Shown: piece after piece, positions 1-6,747 of the stretch | Position numbering within the stretch: the first letter of the stretch is position 1 | How the letters are laid out: each line of letters begins with the position of its first letter | Source: Paenibacillus roseus | GTDB taxonomy: Bacteria; Bacillota; Bacilli; Paenibacillales; Paenibacillaceae | Direction: 5' to 3' | DNA: 56,703 bases | Assembly: GCF_016424485.1 (NCBI RefSeq) | Contig: NZ_JAELUP010000024.1 | Coordinates: forward strand, 1 to 56,703 | Position numbers and translations under genes: made by a program | The notes under the pieces: generated by a model | What the model was told of the DNA's origin: nothing | What the model saw: only the letters and a program-made list of their open reading frames with translations | Databases searched by the model: none

Positions 1-61
1 CATCCTAAATTGCTAGACTACACGACAAGGAGGATTAACTTATTCCTCAGAAAATCGTGTC

Positions 62-628
62 TTGACATTGGGGAGCATTACAATCGCCCTGGAATGGACA
101 GAGGTTGATTTTGAGAAAGGAGCGGTGGCTGTAGAAAAAAGCATTTCGCTCACTGAGAATAGTCAGGCTGTTGAAAAGGGTCCAAAATCTAAAAGCTCCA
201 AACGCTGGATCGACATGCCGGATTGGTTTATGGATGAATTACGCGTTCATAAAAGGGAATGGGATCTGCAGAGAAAGAAGGCAATACTTGCGGGGGAGTG
301 GTTAGGTGGCGACAGACAGTATGTATTCCATGGCGGATACGGGAAGCCATACTATCATAGCTACCCTTCCGAGTGGTGGATTAAGTTTGTAAAACGGCAC
401 GCCCTCAAGAGCGTCAGGTTTCACGATCTGCGGCATTCCAGTGCTACGCTCCTTATTGAAGCTGGCGCGTCCATGAAGGCCGTACAGAAACGCCTAGGAC
501 ATGCTAAACATCAAACGACAGCCGACATCTACGCTCACGTAACGAAGAAGCTAAGCCGCGATACGGCAGAAAAATTTGATAAGTTTGCACCACGTCCTAT
601 TTCCGTCCCCAATTCGTCCCCAAGATGA
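62..628 (+). pseudogene. Tyrosine integrase remnant (C-terminal part only)
   Basis: This is the C-terminal half of a phage-type tyrosine recombinase, whose family cuts and rejoins DNA at attachment sites. HDLRH, LGHAKHQ and DIYAHV supply the second Arg, the His and the nucleophilic Tyr. The first catalytic Arg motif (G-R-x-G-E before the L-x-W-x-D-V-D-F strand) and the whole N-terminal DNA-binding part are missing. In the same frame a TAG stop lies at 14-16, and the codons after it do not look like integrase. The best start is a poor TTG, so the gene is broken. It ends 94 bp before a displaced tRNA-Leu fragment, just as the intact integrase at 5310-6431 ends about 100 bp before tRNA-Leu. I infer it is left over from an earlier element at the same site. 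Confidence 0.8.
605..622 (+). repeat. Paired GTCCCCA heptamers in the integrase remnant tail
   Basis: GTCCCCA occurs at 605-611 and 616-622, with starts 11 bp apart, inside the last codons of the integrase remnant. The intact integrase has paired GTGACCA boxes at the same place with the same spacing, so both are candidate integrase arm-binding sites. This assignment is inference from position and spacing. Confidence 0.5.
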
Positions 629-686
629 TAATTAGCCACTTTGATGGCGGGTAGAAGTCACCCGTACGATCTGCAGACAAATAAAA

Positions 687-711
687 AAATCCCTTATGTA
701 CCAAGGGATTT
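687..711 (-). terminator. Terminator beside the displaced tRNA-Leu end
   Basis: AAATCCCTT (687-695) pairs with AAGGGATTT (703-711). On the minus strand the stem runs into a stretch of T, so it would end transcripts coming from the tRNA side. An equivalent hairpin sits beside the intact tRNA-Leu at 6497-6519. Confidence 0.6.
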
Positions 712-722
712 CAGCATTTTTA

Positions 723-784
723 TTATGGTGCGGTCGAGAGGACTCGAACCTCCACGGGTATACACCCACTACCCCCTCAAGATA
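723..784. repeat. Attachment site repeat, left copy (att)
   Basis: These 62 bp are identical to 6531-6592. From 726 onward they match the 3' half of tRNA-Leu(GAG), from the CCA end through the anticodon region; the 5' half of the tRNA is absent. This is the displaced 3' end created when an element integrates into a tRNA gene. The repeats bound an element of about 5.75 kb at 785-6530. Confidence 0.9.
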
Positions 785-898
785 AAAAAGGCTTTTATCG
801 GTAATTTCCCAGTGTTATCAAACATGAACTACAGTTACGATTTTGTAGATTCTTTTAATTGTTAGATACCAAGAATATCCTTGAGTTTCCTTTAAAAA

Positions 899-917
899 GT
901 GACCATTTTTGTGACCA
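899..917 (+). repeat. Paired GTGACCA boxes, left end of the element
   Basis: GTGACCA occurs at 899-905 and 911-917, about 115 bp inside the left att repeat. The same heptamer pair, in the same orientation, occurs at 6417-6434 about 100 bp inside the right repeat. Symmetric placement around the attachment core suggests integrase arm-type binding sites. Confidence 0.55.
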
Positions 918-935
918 TGCTTAGGAGGTTTAAAT

Positions 936-1160
936 ATGTTTCATATTTCGTATTATTTGCACGAAAGCAACGATAACTATATTGTTACTTTACATGATTT
1001 TCCTCAGACTATTAGCCTTTTACCACACTTCTTTAGAAGAGAATTAAATATTAGCCAAATAATCGTTGTTGGTTGCCGAGAAATAGACTTTAAAACGGCT
1101 CAAGCACTGGGATTTATTGTATCCCAAACGGGGTCAATCCAAAATATTCAGTTTTGTTAA
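936..1160 (+). CDS. Small protein of unknown function, element-borne
   Basis: A 74-residue gene near the left end of the element. I do not recognise the protein. It starts with ATG 8 nt after an AGGAGG ribosome binding site (923-928), which is strong evidence that it is translated, and a rho-independent terminator follows at 1189-1229. The sequence is rich in aromatic and beta-branched residues and looks like a small soluble alpha/beta protein with no signal peptide or clear membrane segment. The gene stands alone between the left attachment region and the repressor gene, the position where cargo or accessory genes usually sit. No function can be assigned. Confidence 0.6.
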   Translation: MFHISYYLHESNDNYIVTLHDFPQTISLLPHFFRRELNISQIIVVGCREIDFKTAQALGFIVSQTGSIQNIQFC

Positions 1161-1188
1161 TCAAACCTTAATCATTACTTAATATGAG

Positions 1189-1229
1189 CAGGAAGACAAG
1201 GGTCTCAAACCTGAAATCTTCCTGTTTTT
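1189..1229 (+). terminator. Rho-independent terminator after the small gene
   Basis: CAGGAAGA (1189-1196) pairs perfectly with TCTTCCTG (1217-1224), followed by TTTTT. It lies 29 nt after the stop of the 936-1160 gene. Confidence 0.7.
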
Positions 1230-1651
1230 ACAATTAAGAGACGGCTTTTATTGTGGGATCACAGATTTATCATAGTGATGCTTTTATTACCCCCGTGTCA
1301 TTTCCTAAGGAGGACTGGGGAGAGTTGAAGGAACAAGACACAAATTTTTAAGGGGTTATCGAATGGATTCCGGGCACGTAAGCCTCCGGGCTGGAGTGGC
1401 CGAAATCCAGGAGATAAACAATAGAGAGGTGGAAATTGCTCGTGAAAATTTTCAAGAATCCTAATAGCGTGGTTAACAAAAAAATATTTAAAAATATTTA
1501 AGGATAACATACAAATGATGATTGAGTCCAATCATCAAGTTCGTTGTACATGACTACATACGTATTTCTTTTTATGATATATTTCTTTTTCAGCTTACGT
1601 AAACAATTCATTTGATTAAGATTTTCTTTTTCTATTTAGAAGAATTATAGT
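1230..1651. other. Intergenic stretch with a possible gene remnant
   Basis: No convincing gene is present. An AAGGAGG at 1307-1313 precedes an open frame at 1309-1463 on the plus strand. Its translation ends in a charged, helix-like tail (INNREVEIARENFQES) and its base composition is richer in GC than the flanks. It has no good start codon in frame with that ribosome binding site, the first ATG being at 1363. I read it as a possible decayed gene. The remainder is AT-rich and featureless. Confidence 0.3.
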
Positions 1652-2371
1652 CTAAATAGGTAAAGTCATTGACTTGACTTTACGTAGTGTCTTGATCTCA
1701 TGTTTATCAATTGTACTTGACGAGTACCATCTATTTTCACTAATAAGCCCGATTTTATTGGTGAAGTCTTTCTGTTGAATCTCAATATATTTTCTGATGA
1801 GAAACGAACCATCAGTGAGTATTACAAATACTATATCTCCATTATTAACTTCTGAATCATCTACAGTAAGAAGCGTATCTTTAGGAATCCGTGGTTCCAT
1901 AGAATCATCAAACATTTTGATTGTTTCTTTTGTTTCTAATGCAGCCTCATAATCTGTTTCAAGATGAGACAATAATAGATATTCTTCATAAATGAAATTA
2001 ACCATTTCATAATCAGAAAAGTTCTTCGTTTTTTCCGAAATAGAACTGGGAATGTCATTCTCATAATTAGTATCAATGTAGAATTCGCTCATTTTTCGAA
2101 TGATACGTAAATTTTTATCGATAAAATCTTTAAGAAACTCTGGTGATTTTTCGATAAATGCTTCATATCGAAAATTATCAACATCGGCTTTGCAAACCTT
2201 TGCTAGAGCAATATTTACTTCATCAGAAGCAGGCGCTTGCCGTGTTGTTTGAAGCTTACTAATGTAAGAAGGATTTATGTTTACACCGTAATCTCCACAT
2301 TTATCAGCTATCTCTTTTAGTGTTAGCCCACTTTCTTTAACCATTTTTGAAAGAGAATCAAAATATCCCAT
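1652..2371 (-). CDS. CI-like repressor (Xre HTH plus S24/LexA-like domain)
   Basis: A 239-residue DNA-binding repressor probably controls whether the element stays integrated. Residues about 5-70 form an Xre-type helix-turn-helix (LTLKEIADKCG...PSYISKLQ). The C-terminal half resembles the LexA/CI peptidase fold, with the nucleophile motif DSMEP and the downstream strand SFLIRKYIE. The general-base Lys of LexA (V-K-R-L) aligns with Arg in I-R-K-Y, and no clear Ala-Gly or Cys-Gly cleavage site precedes the Ser, so self-cleavage is doubtful. AAGGGGAG lies just before the ATG. The gene is divergent from the Rep gene across a roughly 330-bp AT-rich region, the usual layout of a repressor and the lytic or replication promoter it controls. 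Confidence 0.85.
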   Translation of the reverse strand: MGYFDSLSKMVKESGLTLKEIADKCGDYGVNINPSYISKLQTTRQAPASDEVNIALAKVCKADVDNFRYEAFIEKSPEFLKDFIDKNLRIIRKMSEFYIDTNYENDIPSSISEKTKNFSDYEMVNFIYEEYLLLSHLETDYEAALETKETIKMFDDSMEPRIPKDTLLTVDDSEVNNGDIVFVILTDGSFLIRKYIEIQQKDFTNKIGLISENRWYSSSTIDKHEIKTLRKVKSMTLPI

Positions 2372-2698
2372 AACACTCCCCTTCCTTTCTTCATTTATTC
2401 AATTAATAATTCCCTTTTTTCGTTAAGTTACTTCTCATTTTTAAAGAACTTTCATGCCGGGGTTCGTAATGAAGCCATTATTGTTGGCCTACCTTTTTTT
2501 AATTAAGGATTTATTTTTCATATACTTAATGTTTCCTTTTTCTTTGTAACTATTCTATAACCAAATCAAATCAGGATCAATATAAAATAACTTACTAATA
2601 ATTCATTTTTTATTGACTTGTAAGTAAACATAGTGTACTGTAGTATCTGTAATTACTCTTCAGTAATTTTTGGTGATAAAAAAGTAATCAAGAAGGGA
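2372..2698. promoter_or_regulatory. Divergent control region between repressor and Rep genes
   Basis: This AT-rich region must hold promoters for both directions. A SigA-type promoter on the plus strand is clear: TTGACT at 2613-2618, 17 bp, TACTGT at 2636-2641. ACTTAC (2590-2595) and GTAAGT (2620-2625) form an inverted pair around its -35 box, and a related TAAGTTACTT lies near 2424-2433. These are candidate repressor operators. The operator assignment is inference. Confidence 0.55.
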
Positions 2699-3550
2699 GT
2701 GTACAAGATCGAAAATAGCTATACAAATGATAACACAAACAATAGGAATTTACGCTATCGAATGCAGTCTGTAGCAAAAGAGATTTTGCAAACCGAACAT
2801 CGAATTGGTGTATGTTTACGACACAAATTAAAAGAAAATGTTGATGAGGAAATAGATCAACAAATATCACCACATTTTGATGTAATTATGGTCTGTGGTA
2901 GCGTGTGGGTTTGCCCGTTTTGTGCCAGTAAAATTATCGAGCAAAGACGCTTTGAATTACAGTCTGCTATCAAGGCTCAGTTTGCTGCAGGAGGGCATTG
3001 CACAATGATTACACTTTCTTTTATTCATTCAGCTAATGACAAGTTGAATGACTTACTAGACGCCTTAAAGGGCGCTTTGATGAGATTCCGTTCAGGTAGA
3101 AGTTATAATCGTTTTAAGCTAACTCTCAGCTTGATTGGCAGTATACGAGCCTTAGAAGTAACCTATGGCGGGAATGGTTGGCATCCGCAAATACATCTCT
3201 TGTTATTTCATCAAAATGAAATTGAATCTTGGGAGAGTTTTATCCTAGAAGACGAAATTTATGCGATGTGGTCTACAGCTTGTAGGGCCTACGGACTATT
3301 ATGCAATCGAAAGCATGGAGTAAGATTCCATAATTCAAGAAGTATGTCTGCTTATATAGATAAGTATGGCATTCTTACTGAAAAACAACGGATTACAGAA
3401 TCCGGTATAACTGCTTTTGACATGCTTAAGGAAATAGTTGAAACAGGCGACTTAACAAATGCTGAAAAATATCGGGAATATGTTTCTGCTACAAATGGCA
3501 AAAAACAGCTTGTTTGGAGTAGAGGCTTAAAGGAGTTTTTTGGTTTATAA
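2699..3550 (+). CDS. Rep_1-family rolling-circle replication initiator (HUH)
   Basis: This family nicks one DNA strand at an origin and stays bound through a tyrosine to start rolling-circle replication. Its signatures are visible in order: the Cys-rich segment VCGSVWVCPFCASKIIEQRR, the metal-binding HUH motif in GWHPQIHLLLF, the catalytic tyrosine region SAYIDKYG, and the C-terminal WSRGLKEFFG. The start is uncertain. GTG 2633 lies within the promoter's -10 region, before the expected transcription start, and has no ribosome binding site. GTG 2699 abuts AGAAGGGA. ATG 2762 would cut into the conserved YRMQSVAKEIL segment. I use 2699. The stop is followed by a hairpin and the structured GC-rich region. 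A second, unrelated initiator family lies downstream in the same element, which is unusual. Confidence 0.85.
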   Translation: MYKIENSYTNDNTNNRNLRYRMQSVAKEILQTEHRIGVCLRHKLKENVDEEIDQQISPHFDVIMVCGSVWVCPFCASKIIEQRRFELQSAIKAQFAAGGHCTMITLSFIHSANDKLNDLLDALKGALMRFRSGRSYNRFKLTLSLIGSIRALEVTYGGNGWHPQIHLLLFHQNEIESWESFILEDEIYAMWSTACRAYGLLCNRKHGVRFHNSRSMSAYIDKYGILTEKQRITESGITAFDMLKEIVETGDLTNAEKYREYVSATNGKKQLVWSRGLKEFFGL

Positions 3551-3566
3551 GTTTTAAACAAGGGGT

Positions 3567-3586
3567 GTAGGGGATAAATCCCCTAC
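3567..3586 (+). terminator. Hairpin after the Rep gene
   Basis: GTAGGGGA (3567-3574) and TCCCCTAC (3579-3586) form a perfect 8-bp stem with a TAAA loop, 16 nt after the Rep stop codon. No T-run follows, so it may be a replication or processing element instead of an intrinsic terminator. Confidence 0.45.
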
Positions 3587-3590
3587 TTAA

Positions 3591-3880
3591 GCGATGATGG
3601 GCTAGCATACCGGGAGCAGGTTTGGTTGATAGTTTCGCCGTCTCCGACGTCGATCATCGCAGTGGTAGGTAGCGATTCATTTTGCCGGCCAGAGTCCAGA
3701 ACTCAGGAGGACAAGCCCACCCTTTATGCAAATGATGTATACGGCGTGTGCTGGCTTGTGCCAGTCGTGACGGAGTCCGGCCCCAGAGCAAGCCAGCGCA
3801 CCGGCGCCCTTGGTCTCGTCTTCAACAGGAAAATGATGTCGCAATAGTTGCTGCGCAGCCGCTGTATAGTGGCAACCATT
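3591..3880 (+). other. GC-rich structured non-coding region (ncRNA or origin)
   Basis: About 290 nt, much richer in GC than the rest of the element and without a credible gene, lie between the two initiator genes. Long-range pairings are visible. GCGATGAT (3591-3598) pairs with ATCATCGC (3653-3660). A 13-bp helix joins 3746-3758 and 3789-3801 with a single G-T wobble. GTTGC (3847-3851) can pair with GCAAC (3871-3875) around the self-complementary GCTGCGCAGC. GC-rich folded islands in AT-rich DNA are typical of structured RNAs, but single- or double-strand replication origins and oriT also look like this. I could not match it to tmRNA, RNase P RNA, a hammerhead or another class I know by eye. 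Confidence 0.6.
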
Positions 3881-3912
3881 GTAATAGAAGGTGAGGTAGT
3901 GAATCTGAATTT

Positions 3913-5037
3913 ATGGAAAGAGAACAGTCGAAGGTTGAATGCGGGGGGACTAGTAACACCCCCGCAGAACGTACCGATAAACGTGCTTCAGTAAAAGTTC
4001 TTTTGGATTGGCTTGGATTTACTTTTACTGACCCGGAAACTAGTCTGGATAAGATTTTACAGCATTTTAATGAATTATTGCAAATTGATTTTACGGATTG
4101 GAAGCCTGGGAGAAGATACTATGAGGGATATGCCAACTCATTAGTTTTTGAAAACATCAATATTTACTATGAGGGTGCGTCTAACCAAGGGATACACGTG
4201 GATATTACAGGACAAGGTTGTCGTTATATCGAAATAATTTTCCGAAAGCTACGTGTACAACTCTCTACTAACCATATGTTTTGGTTTGATTTAATGAAAG
4301 CGTTGATTTCCCGCGGTGCAAAGTTCACACGAGTCGATATAGCAATTGATGACTTCGGACAATATTACACAGTGCCTTATATATTCCAAAAATGTTTAAA
4401 CGGCGAGCTCACCATGAAGTTCAAATCTTGGTCGCCAAATGGATATTTTGGGGCGGATGGGAATGCAAAAACTGGAATGACTATTTATTTTGGCTCTGAT
4501 GTTTCTCGATTTCAAGTTTGTATGTATGAGAAAGCTAAACAATTGGGTTTAGAATCTACTGAATGGACACGGACAGAACTACGTTTCCGGCACGAGAGAG
4601 CGATCGAATTTATTCAATTAATTTTAGCTAATAATGCGATAAATAAACATTCAGACATTGGAGTTTTAGCGGCAGGTATTCTAAAGGACTATATAACATT
4701 TCGAGATTTTAATTACAAGGATAGTAACAAACGACGTTGGAAAGTATCATCTTTTTGGGAAGAGTTTCTGAAGGGAGTAGAACCACAGAGACTAGCATCT
4801 GCTTTGCCTGATCGATCAATATTACGTACAGCTACGTGGTTCAAAAATCAAGTATCAAAATCATACTTAATGATGGAACTCGCATTCTACGGTATCAAGG
4901 ACGAATGGAAAGAAGAGATGATTAAAGAAGGCTCAAAAAAAATGACTAACCGAGATATGGAAATCATACAAGAGTTTAGACGACTCTTTGAGCAAGATCA
5001 GACCCGCTTTTTGGATAATGCAATAGACATGCAATAA
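3913..5037 (+). CDS. Rep_trans family relaxase/replication initiator (NicK/Orf20-like)
   Basis: A 374-residue protein of the family that includes pT181 RepC, Tn916 Orf20 and ICEBs1 NicK. These proteins nick an origin to start transfer or rolling-circle replication. Family features visible are LLDWLGFTF near the N-terminus, GIHVDITGQGCR, the metal-site motif FTRVDIAIDDF, and the stretch from MTIYFGS to MYEKAKQ followed by WTRTELRFRHERA. The first about 20 codons are not conserved and contain a GC-rich hairpin (3941-3965) resembling a nick site. Upstream, GAAGGTGAG is 15 nt from the ATG, so the exact start is not firm. The gene follows the structured region and precedes xis and int. Without transfer genes in the element, it would depend on a helper for mobilization. 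Confidence 0.88.
   Translation: MEREQSKVECGGTSNTPAERTDKRASVKVLLDWLGFTFTDPETSLDKILQHFNELLQIDFTDWKPGRRYYEGYANSLVFENINIYYEGASNQGIHVDITGQGCRYIEIIFRKLRVQLSTNHMFWFDLMKALISRGAKFTRVDIAIDDFGQYYTVPYIFQKCLNGELTMKFKSWSPNGYFGADGNAKTGMTIYFGSDVSRFQVCMYEKAKQLGLESTEWTRTELRFRHERAIEFIQLILANNAINKHSDIGVLAAGILKDYITFRDFNYKDSNKRRWKVSSFWEEFLKGVEPQRLASALPDRSILRTATWFKNQVSKSYLMMELAFYGIKDEWKEEMIKEGSKKMTNRDMEIIQEFRRLFEQDQTRFLDNAIDMQ
3941..3965 (+). other. oriT/dso-like hairpin inside the relaxase gene
   Basis: GCGGGGG (3941-3947) pairs with CCCCCGC (3959-3965) around an 11-nt loop ending in AGTAACA. As I recall it, the ICEBs1 oriT is a run of C and a run of G around a loop ending in CTAACA, and the pT181 origin lies within its rep gene. 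The shape and location fit a nick site for the adjacent relaxase. The specific nick position is not shown. Confidence 0.55.
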
Positions 5038-5089
5038 ATTGATAACAACTTCGGATTAAAATATGAATGTAAGGAGTCATGCAAAAAGA

Positions 5090-5329
5090 ATGAATACACA
5101 AATTGATAATGAATTTACATTTGAAAATTTATCTCTAGTCATTGATGTATCAGATGTACAAAGAATTTTAGGTATTGGTCGCAGACAAGCCTACGAGCTA
5201 GTCAAGTCTGGTCAGTTTCATGTCGTAAAAACTGGTAAACGATTCAAAATTTCTAAAGAGGTATTCATTGGCTGGTTAAACGGAACACCTTTGGAGGAAG
5301 GAGTTTCAAATGTCTGGCTCAGTAAATAA
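5090..5329 (+). CDS. xis: Excisionase (MerR-like winged HTH, Xis)
   Basis: A 79-residue DNA-binding protein that in this family bends DNA at the element ends and steers the integrase toward excision. The core SDVQRILGIGRRQAYELVKSGQFHVVKTGKRFKISKE... has the winged-helix pattern of the HTH_17/excisionase family. ATG 5090 is chosen because AAGGAG (5071-5076) is correctly placed for it; an in-frame ATG at 5063 precedes that site and has none of its own. The 3' end overlaps the integrase start by 20 nt, so the two are co-transcribed and probably translationally coupled. Confidence 0.88.
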   Translation: MNTQIDNEFTFENLSLVIDVSDVQRILGIGRRQAYELVKSGQFHVVKTGKRFKISKEVFIGWLNGTPLEEGVSNVWLSK

Positions 5330-6431
5330 GGATGGAAAAAAATGGTATTATGTGTTGGAAGCTTACGAGAATGGAAAACGGAAACAGTATAAAAAAAGGG
5401 GATTTGCTACAAAAAGAGAAGCTAATACCGCACTTGTAAAAGCGCAAAATGAACTAAATAATGGGACCTATGTCAAGTCTTCATCCTTACTTATGAGTGA
5501 ATATCTACTACAATGGATGAAAGATAAGCAATACTCTATAGGTCATCAGACAGCACAAATCAACAATTCTTATGTTAGAACACATATTATTCCTATTATC
5601 GGAGACATACCATTGTCAAAAATTACTGCATATGATATTCAAAAATTCACATCTACTTTATTGGATAATGGCTTGGCAACTTCTACTGTTAGACGAATTT
5701 TCAACATCATCAATACAGCCCTCAATAAGGCAGAAAAGCTTCAGTTAATACAAACTAATGTAGCGGCCTTAATTGACAAACCTAAGGTAAAAAGAAAAGA
5801 AATCCATGTATGGGACGTTCATGAAGTAACACAGTTTCTTGAAATAGCTGCGTCGAATAAATATTACCACGCCTTTCTTCTAGCTGTTATGACTGGAATG
5901 AGGCAAGGAGAAATTTTAGGATTGAGGTGGCAGGATGTCGATTTCTTAAATAAGAAAGTGTTTATTAGGCAAACTTTAAGTCATGATGGGAAGCATTTCA
6001 ATACAGGTGCTAAAACAGCTTCGGGAATACGTTCCATATCGTTAGACGATCATACTATTCAGCAATTGGAACAGCAATATAAATACTACAATGTAGTATC
6101 ACGTGAATATGTATTTCAAAAAAATCTTGTTGTATGCACTAATACGGGAAATCAATTCTTCCCAAGAGATTTAAAGAAGATATTTGATCGTTTAATACTG
6201 AAAGCAGGACTAAGGAAAATAACATTTCATGATTTACGTCATACGCATGCCTCGTTATTACTCAAACAAAATGTTCATCCAAAAATTGTATCTGAGAGAT
6301 TGGGCCATGCATCTATTCAAATGACACTGGATACTTATTCTCATTTGATGCCAAACATGCAGCATGAGGTTGCAGAAAATCTTTTTAATCTGTTATTTAA
6401 GGAAAACCAAACCAATGTGACCAGAACGTGA
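5310..6431 (+). CDS. int: Tyrosine recombinase integrase of the element
   Basis: A 373-residue site-specific recombinase that inserts and excises the element at tRNA-Leu. The N-terminal about 50 residues are an arm-type DNA-binding domain (WYYVLEAYENGKRKQYKKRGF). A SAM-like core-binding domain follows (about 60-160), then the catalytic domain with Arg in TGMRQGE, HDLRHTH, the LGHAS His and the nucleophile Tyr in LDTYSHL. All key residues are present and the length is normal for Tn916/phage-type integrases. GGAGGAAGGAG within xis is its ribosome binding site. The stop codon lies inside a pair of GTGACCA repeats that are probably its own arm sites. It is only about 36 percent like the broken integrase at 62-628 by eye, so the two came from different elements. 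Confidence 0.95.
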   Translation: MSGSVNKDGKKWYYVLEAYENGKRKQYKKRGFATKREANTALVKAQNELNNGTYVKSSSLLMSEYLLQWMKDKQYSIGHQTAQINNSYVRTHIIPIIGDIPLSKITAYDIQKFTSTLLDNGLATSTVRRIFNIINTALNKAEKLQLIQTNVAALIDKPKVKRKEIHVWDVHEVTQFLEIAASNKYYHAFLLAVMTGMRQGEILGLRWQDVDFLNKKVFIRQTLSHDGKHFNTGAKTASGIRSISLDDHTIQQLEQQYKYYNVVSREYVFQKNLVVCTNTGNQFFPRDLKKIFDRLILKAGLRKITFHDLRHTHASLLLKQNVHPKIVSERLGHASIQMTLDTYSHLMPNMQHEVAENLFNLLFKENQTNVTRT

Positions 6432-6434
6432 CCA
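6417..6434 (+). repeat. Paired GTGACCA boxes, right end of the element
   Basis: GTGACCA at 6417-6423 and 6428-6434 (11 bp apart) overlap the last codons and stop of int. They match the pair at 899-917 near the other end. They are likely integrase arm-binding sites. Confidence 0.55.
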
Positions 6435-6496
6435 GAAATCAAAATTAATTTGAAACATTTTTCAAGTTGAGCTTTCAAATAAGAAATAAAATCAAA

Positions 6497-6519
6497 AAAC
6501 CCTTGTTTATCAAGGGTTT
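6497..6519 (-). terminator. Terminator for the tRNA operon, supplied by the element
   Basis: AAACCCTTG (6497-6505) pairs with CAAGGGTTT (6511-6519). On the minus strand it is followed by TTTTTTG, so it terminates the tRNA transcript that ends with tRNA-Leu. It lies inside the element, so integration has replaced the original terminator. Confidence 0.7.
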
Positions 6520-6530
6520 GCTCATTCAAG

Positions 6531-6592
6531 TTATGGTGCGGTCGAGAGGACTCGAACCTCCACGGGTATACACCCACTACCCCCTCAAGATA
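6531..6592. repeat. Attachment site repeat, right copy (att)
   Basis: Identical over 62 bp to 723-784. It comprises 3 bp outside the CCA end plus the 3' half of tRNA-Leu up to the anticodon arm, and lies within the intact tRNA gene. Confidence 0.9.
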
Positions 6593-6619
6593 GCGTGTCT
6601 GCCATTCCACCACGACCGC
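6534..6619 (-). tRNA. trnL: tRNA-Leu(GAG)
   Basis: An 86-nt tRNA with encoded CCA. The acceptor stem GCGGTCG pairs with CGACCGC, the T arm is GGTTCGAGTCC, and there is a long variable arm as expected for Leu. The anticodon loop CTTGAGG gives GAG. It is the intact integration target; its 3' half is duplicated at 726-784. Confidence 0.95.
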
Positions 6620-6670
6620 AAATCAAGTAGTTGCTTCCATATTATACATTTACTTCCGAGGAGAAGCAAA

Positions 6671-6746
6671 TGGTGAGCCATGAAGGACTCGAACCTTCGA
6701 CACCCTGATTAAAAGTCAGGTGCTCTACCAACTGAGCTAATGGCTC
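6671..6746 (-). tRNA. trnK: tRNA-Lys(TTT)
   Basis: A 76-nt tRNA with encoded CCA. Acceptor GAGCCAT pairs with ATGGCTC, and the anticodon loop CTTTTAA gives TTT. It is co-oriented with tRNA-Glu and tRNA-Leu. Confidence 0.95.
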
Positions 6747-6747
6747 A

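Larger units (their letters stand above)
785..6530. mobile_element. Integrative (probably mobilizable) element in tRNA-Leu
   Basis: The element is bounded by 62-bp direct repeats made of tRNA-Leu sequence. It is markedly more AT-rich than the chromosome to its right. In order it carries a 74-residue unknown gene, a CI-like repressor on the minus strand, a Rep_1-type HUH protein, a GC-rich structured non-coding stretch, a Rep_trans relaxase or initiator, an excisionase and a tyrosine integrase next to the intact tRNA. No coupling protein, VirB4 or other transfer gene is present. It could therefore be an integrative mobilizable element or a replicating satellite, but not a self-transmissible ICE. 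Confidence 0.85.

Noticed and set aside
641..865. Small frames across the tRNA-Leu repeats (also 6341-6676 and 6745-6957)
   Set aside because: They are translations of tRNA and att DNA, not genes.
1298..1531. 77-codon minus-strand frame
   Set aside because: No ribosome binding site and low-complexity hydrophobic text. The opposite strand has more coding-like composition.
3591..3880. RNase P RNA, tmRNA or a hammerhead ribozyme in the structured island
   Set aside because: The conserved core strings of these RNAs are absent.
785..6530. The element as a complete self-transmissible ICE or prophage
   Set aside because: No VirB4/coupling protein, capsid, portal or lysis genes are present.
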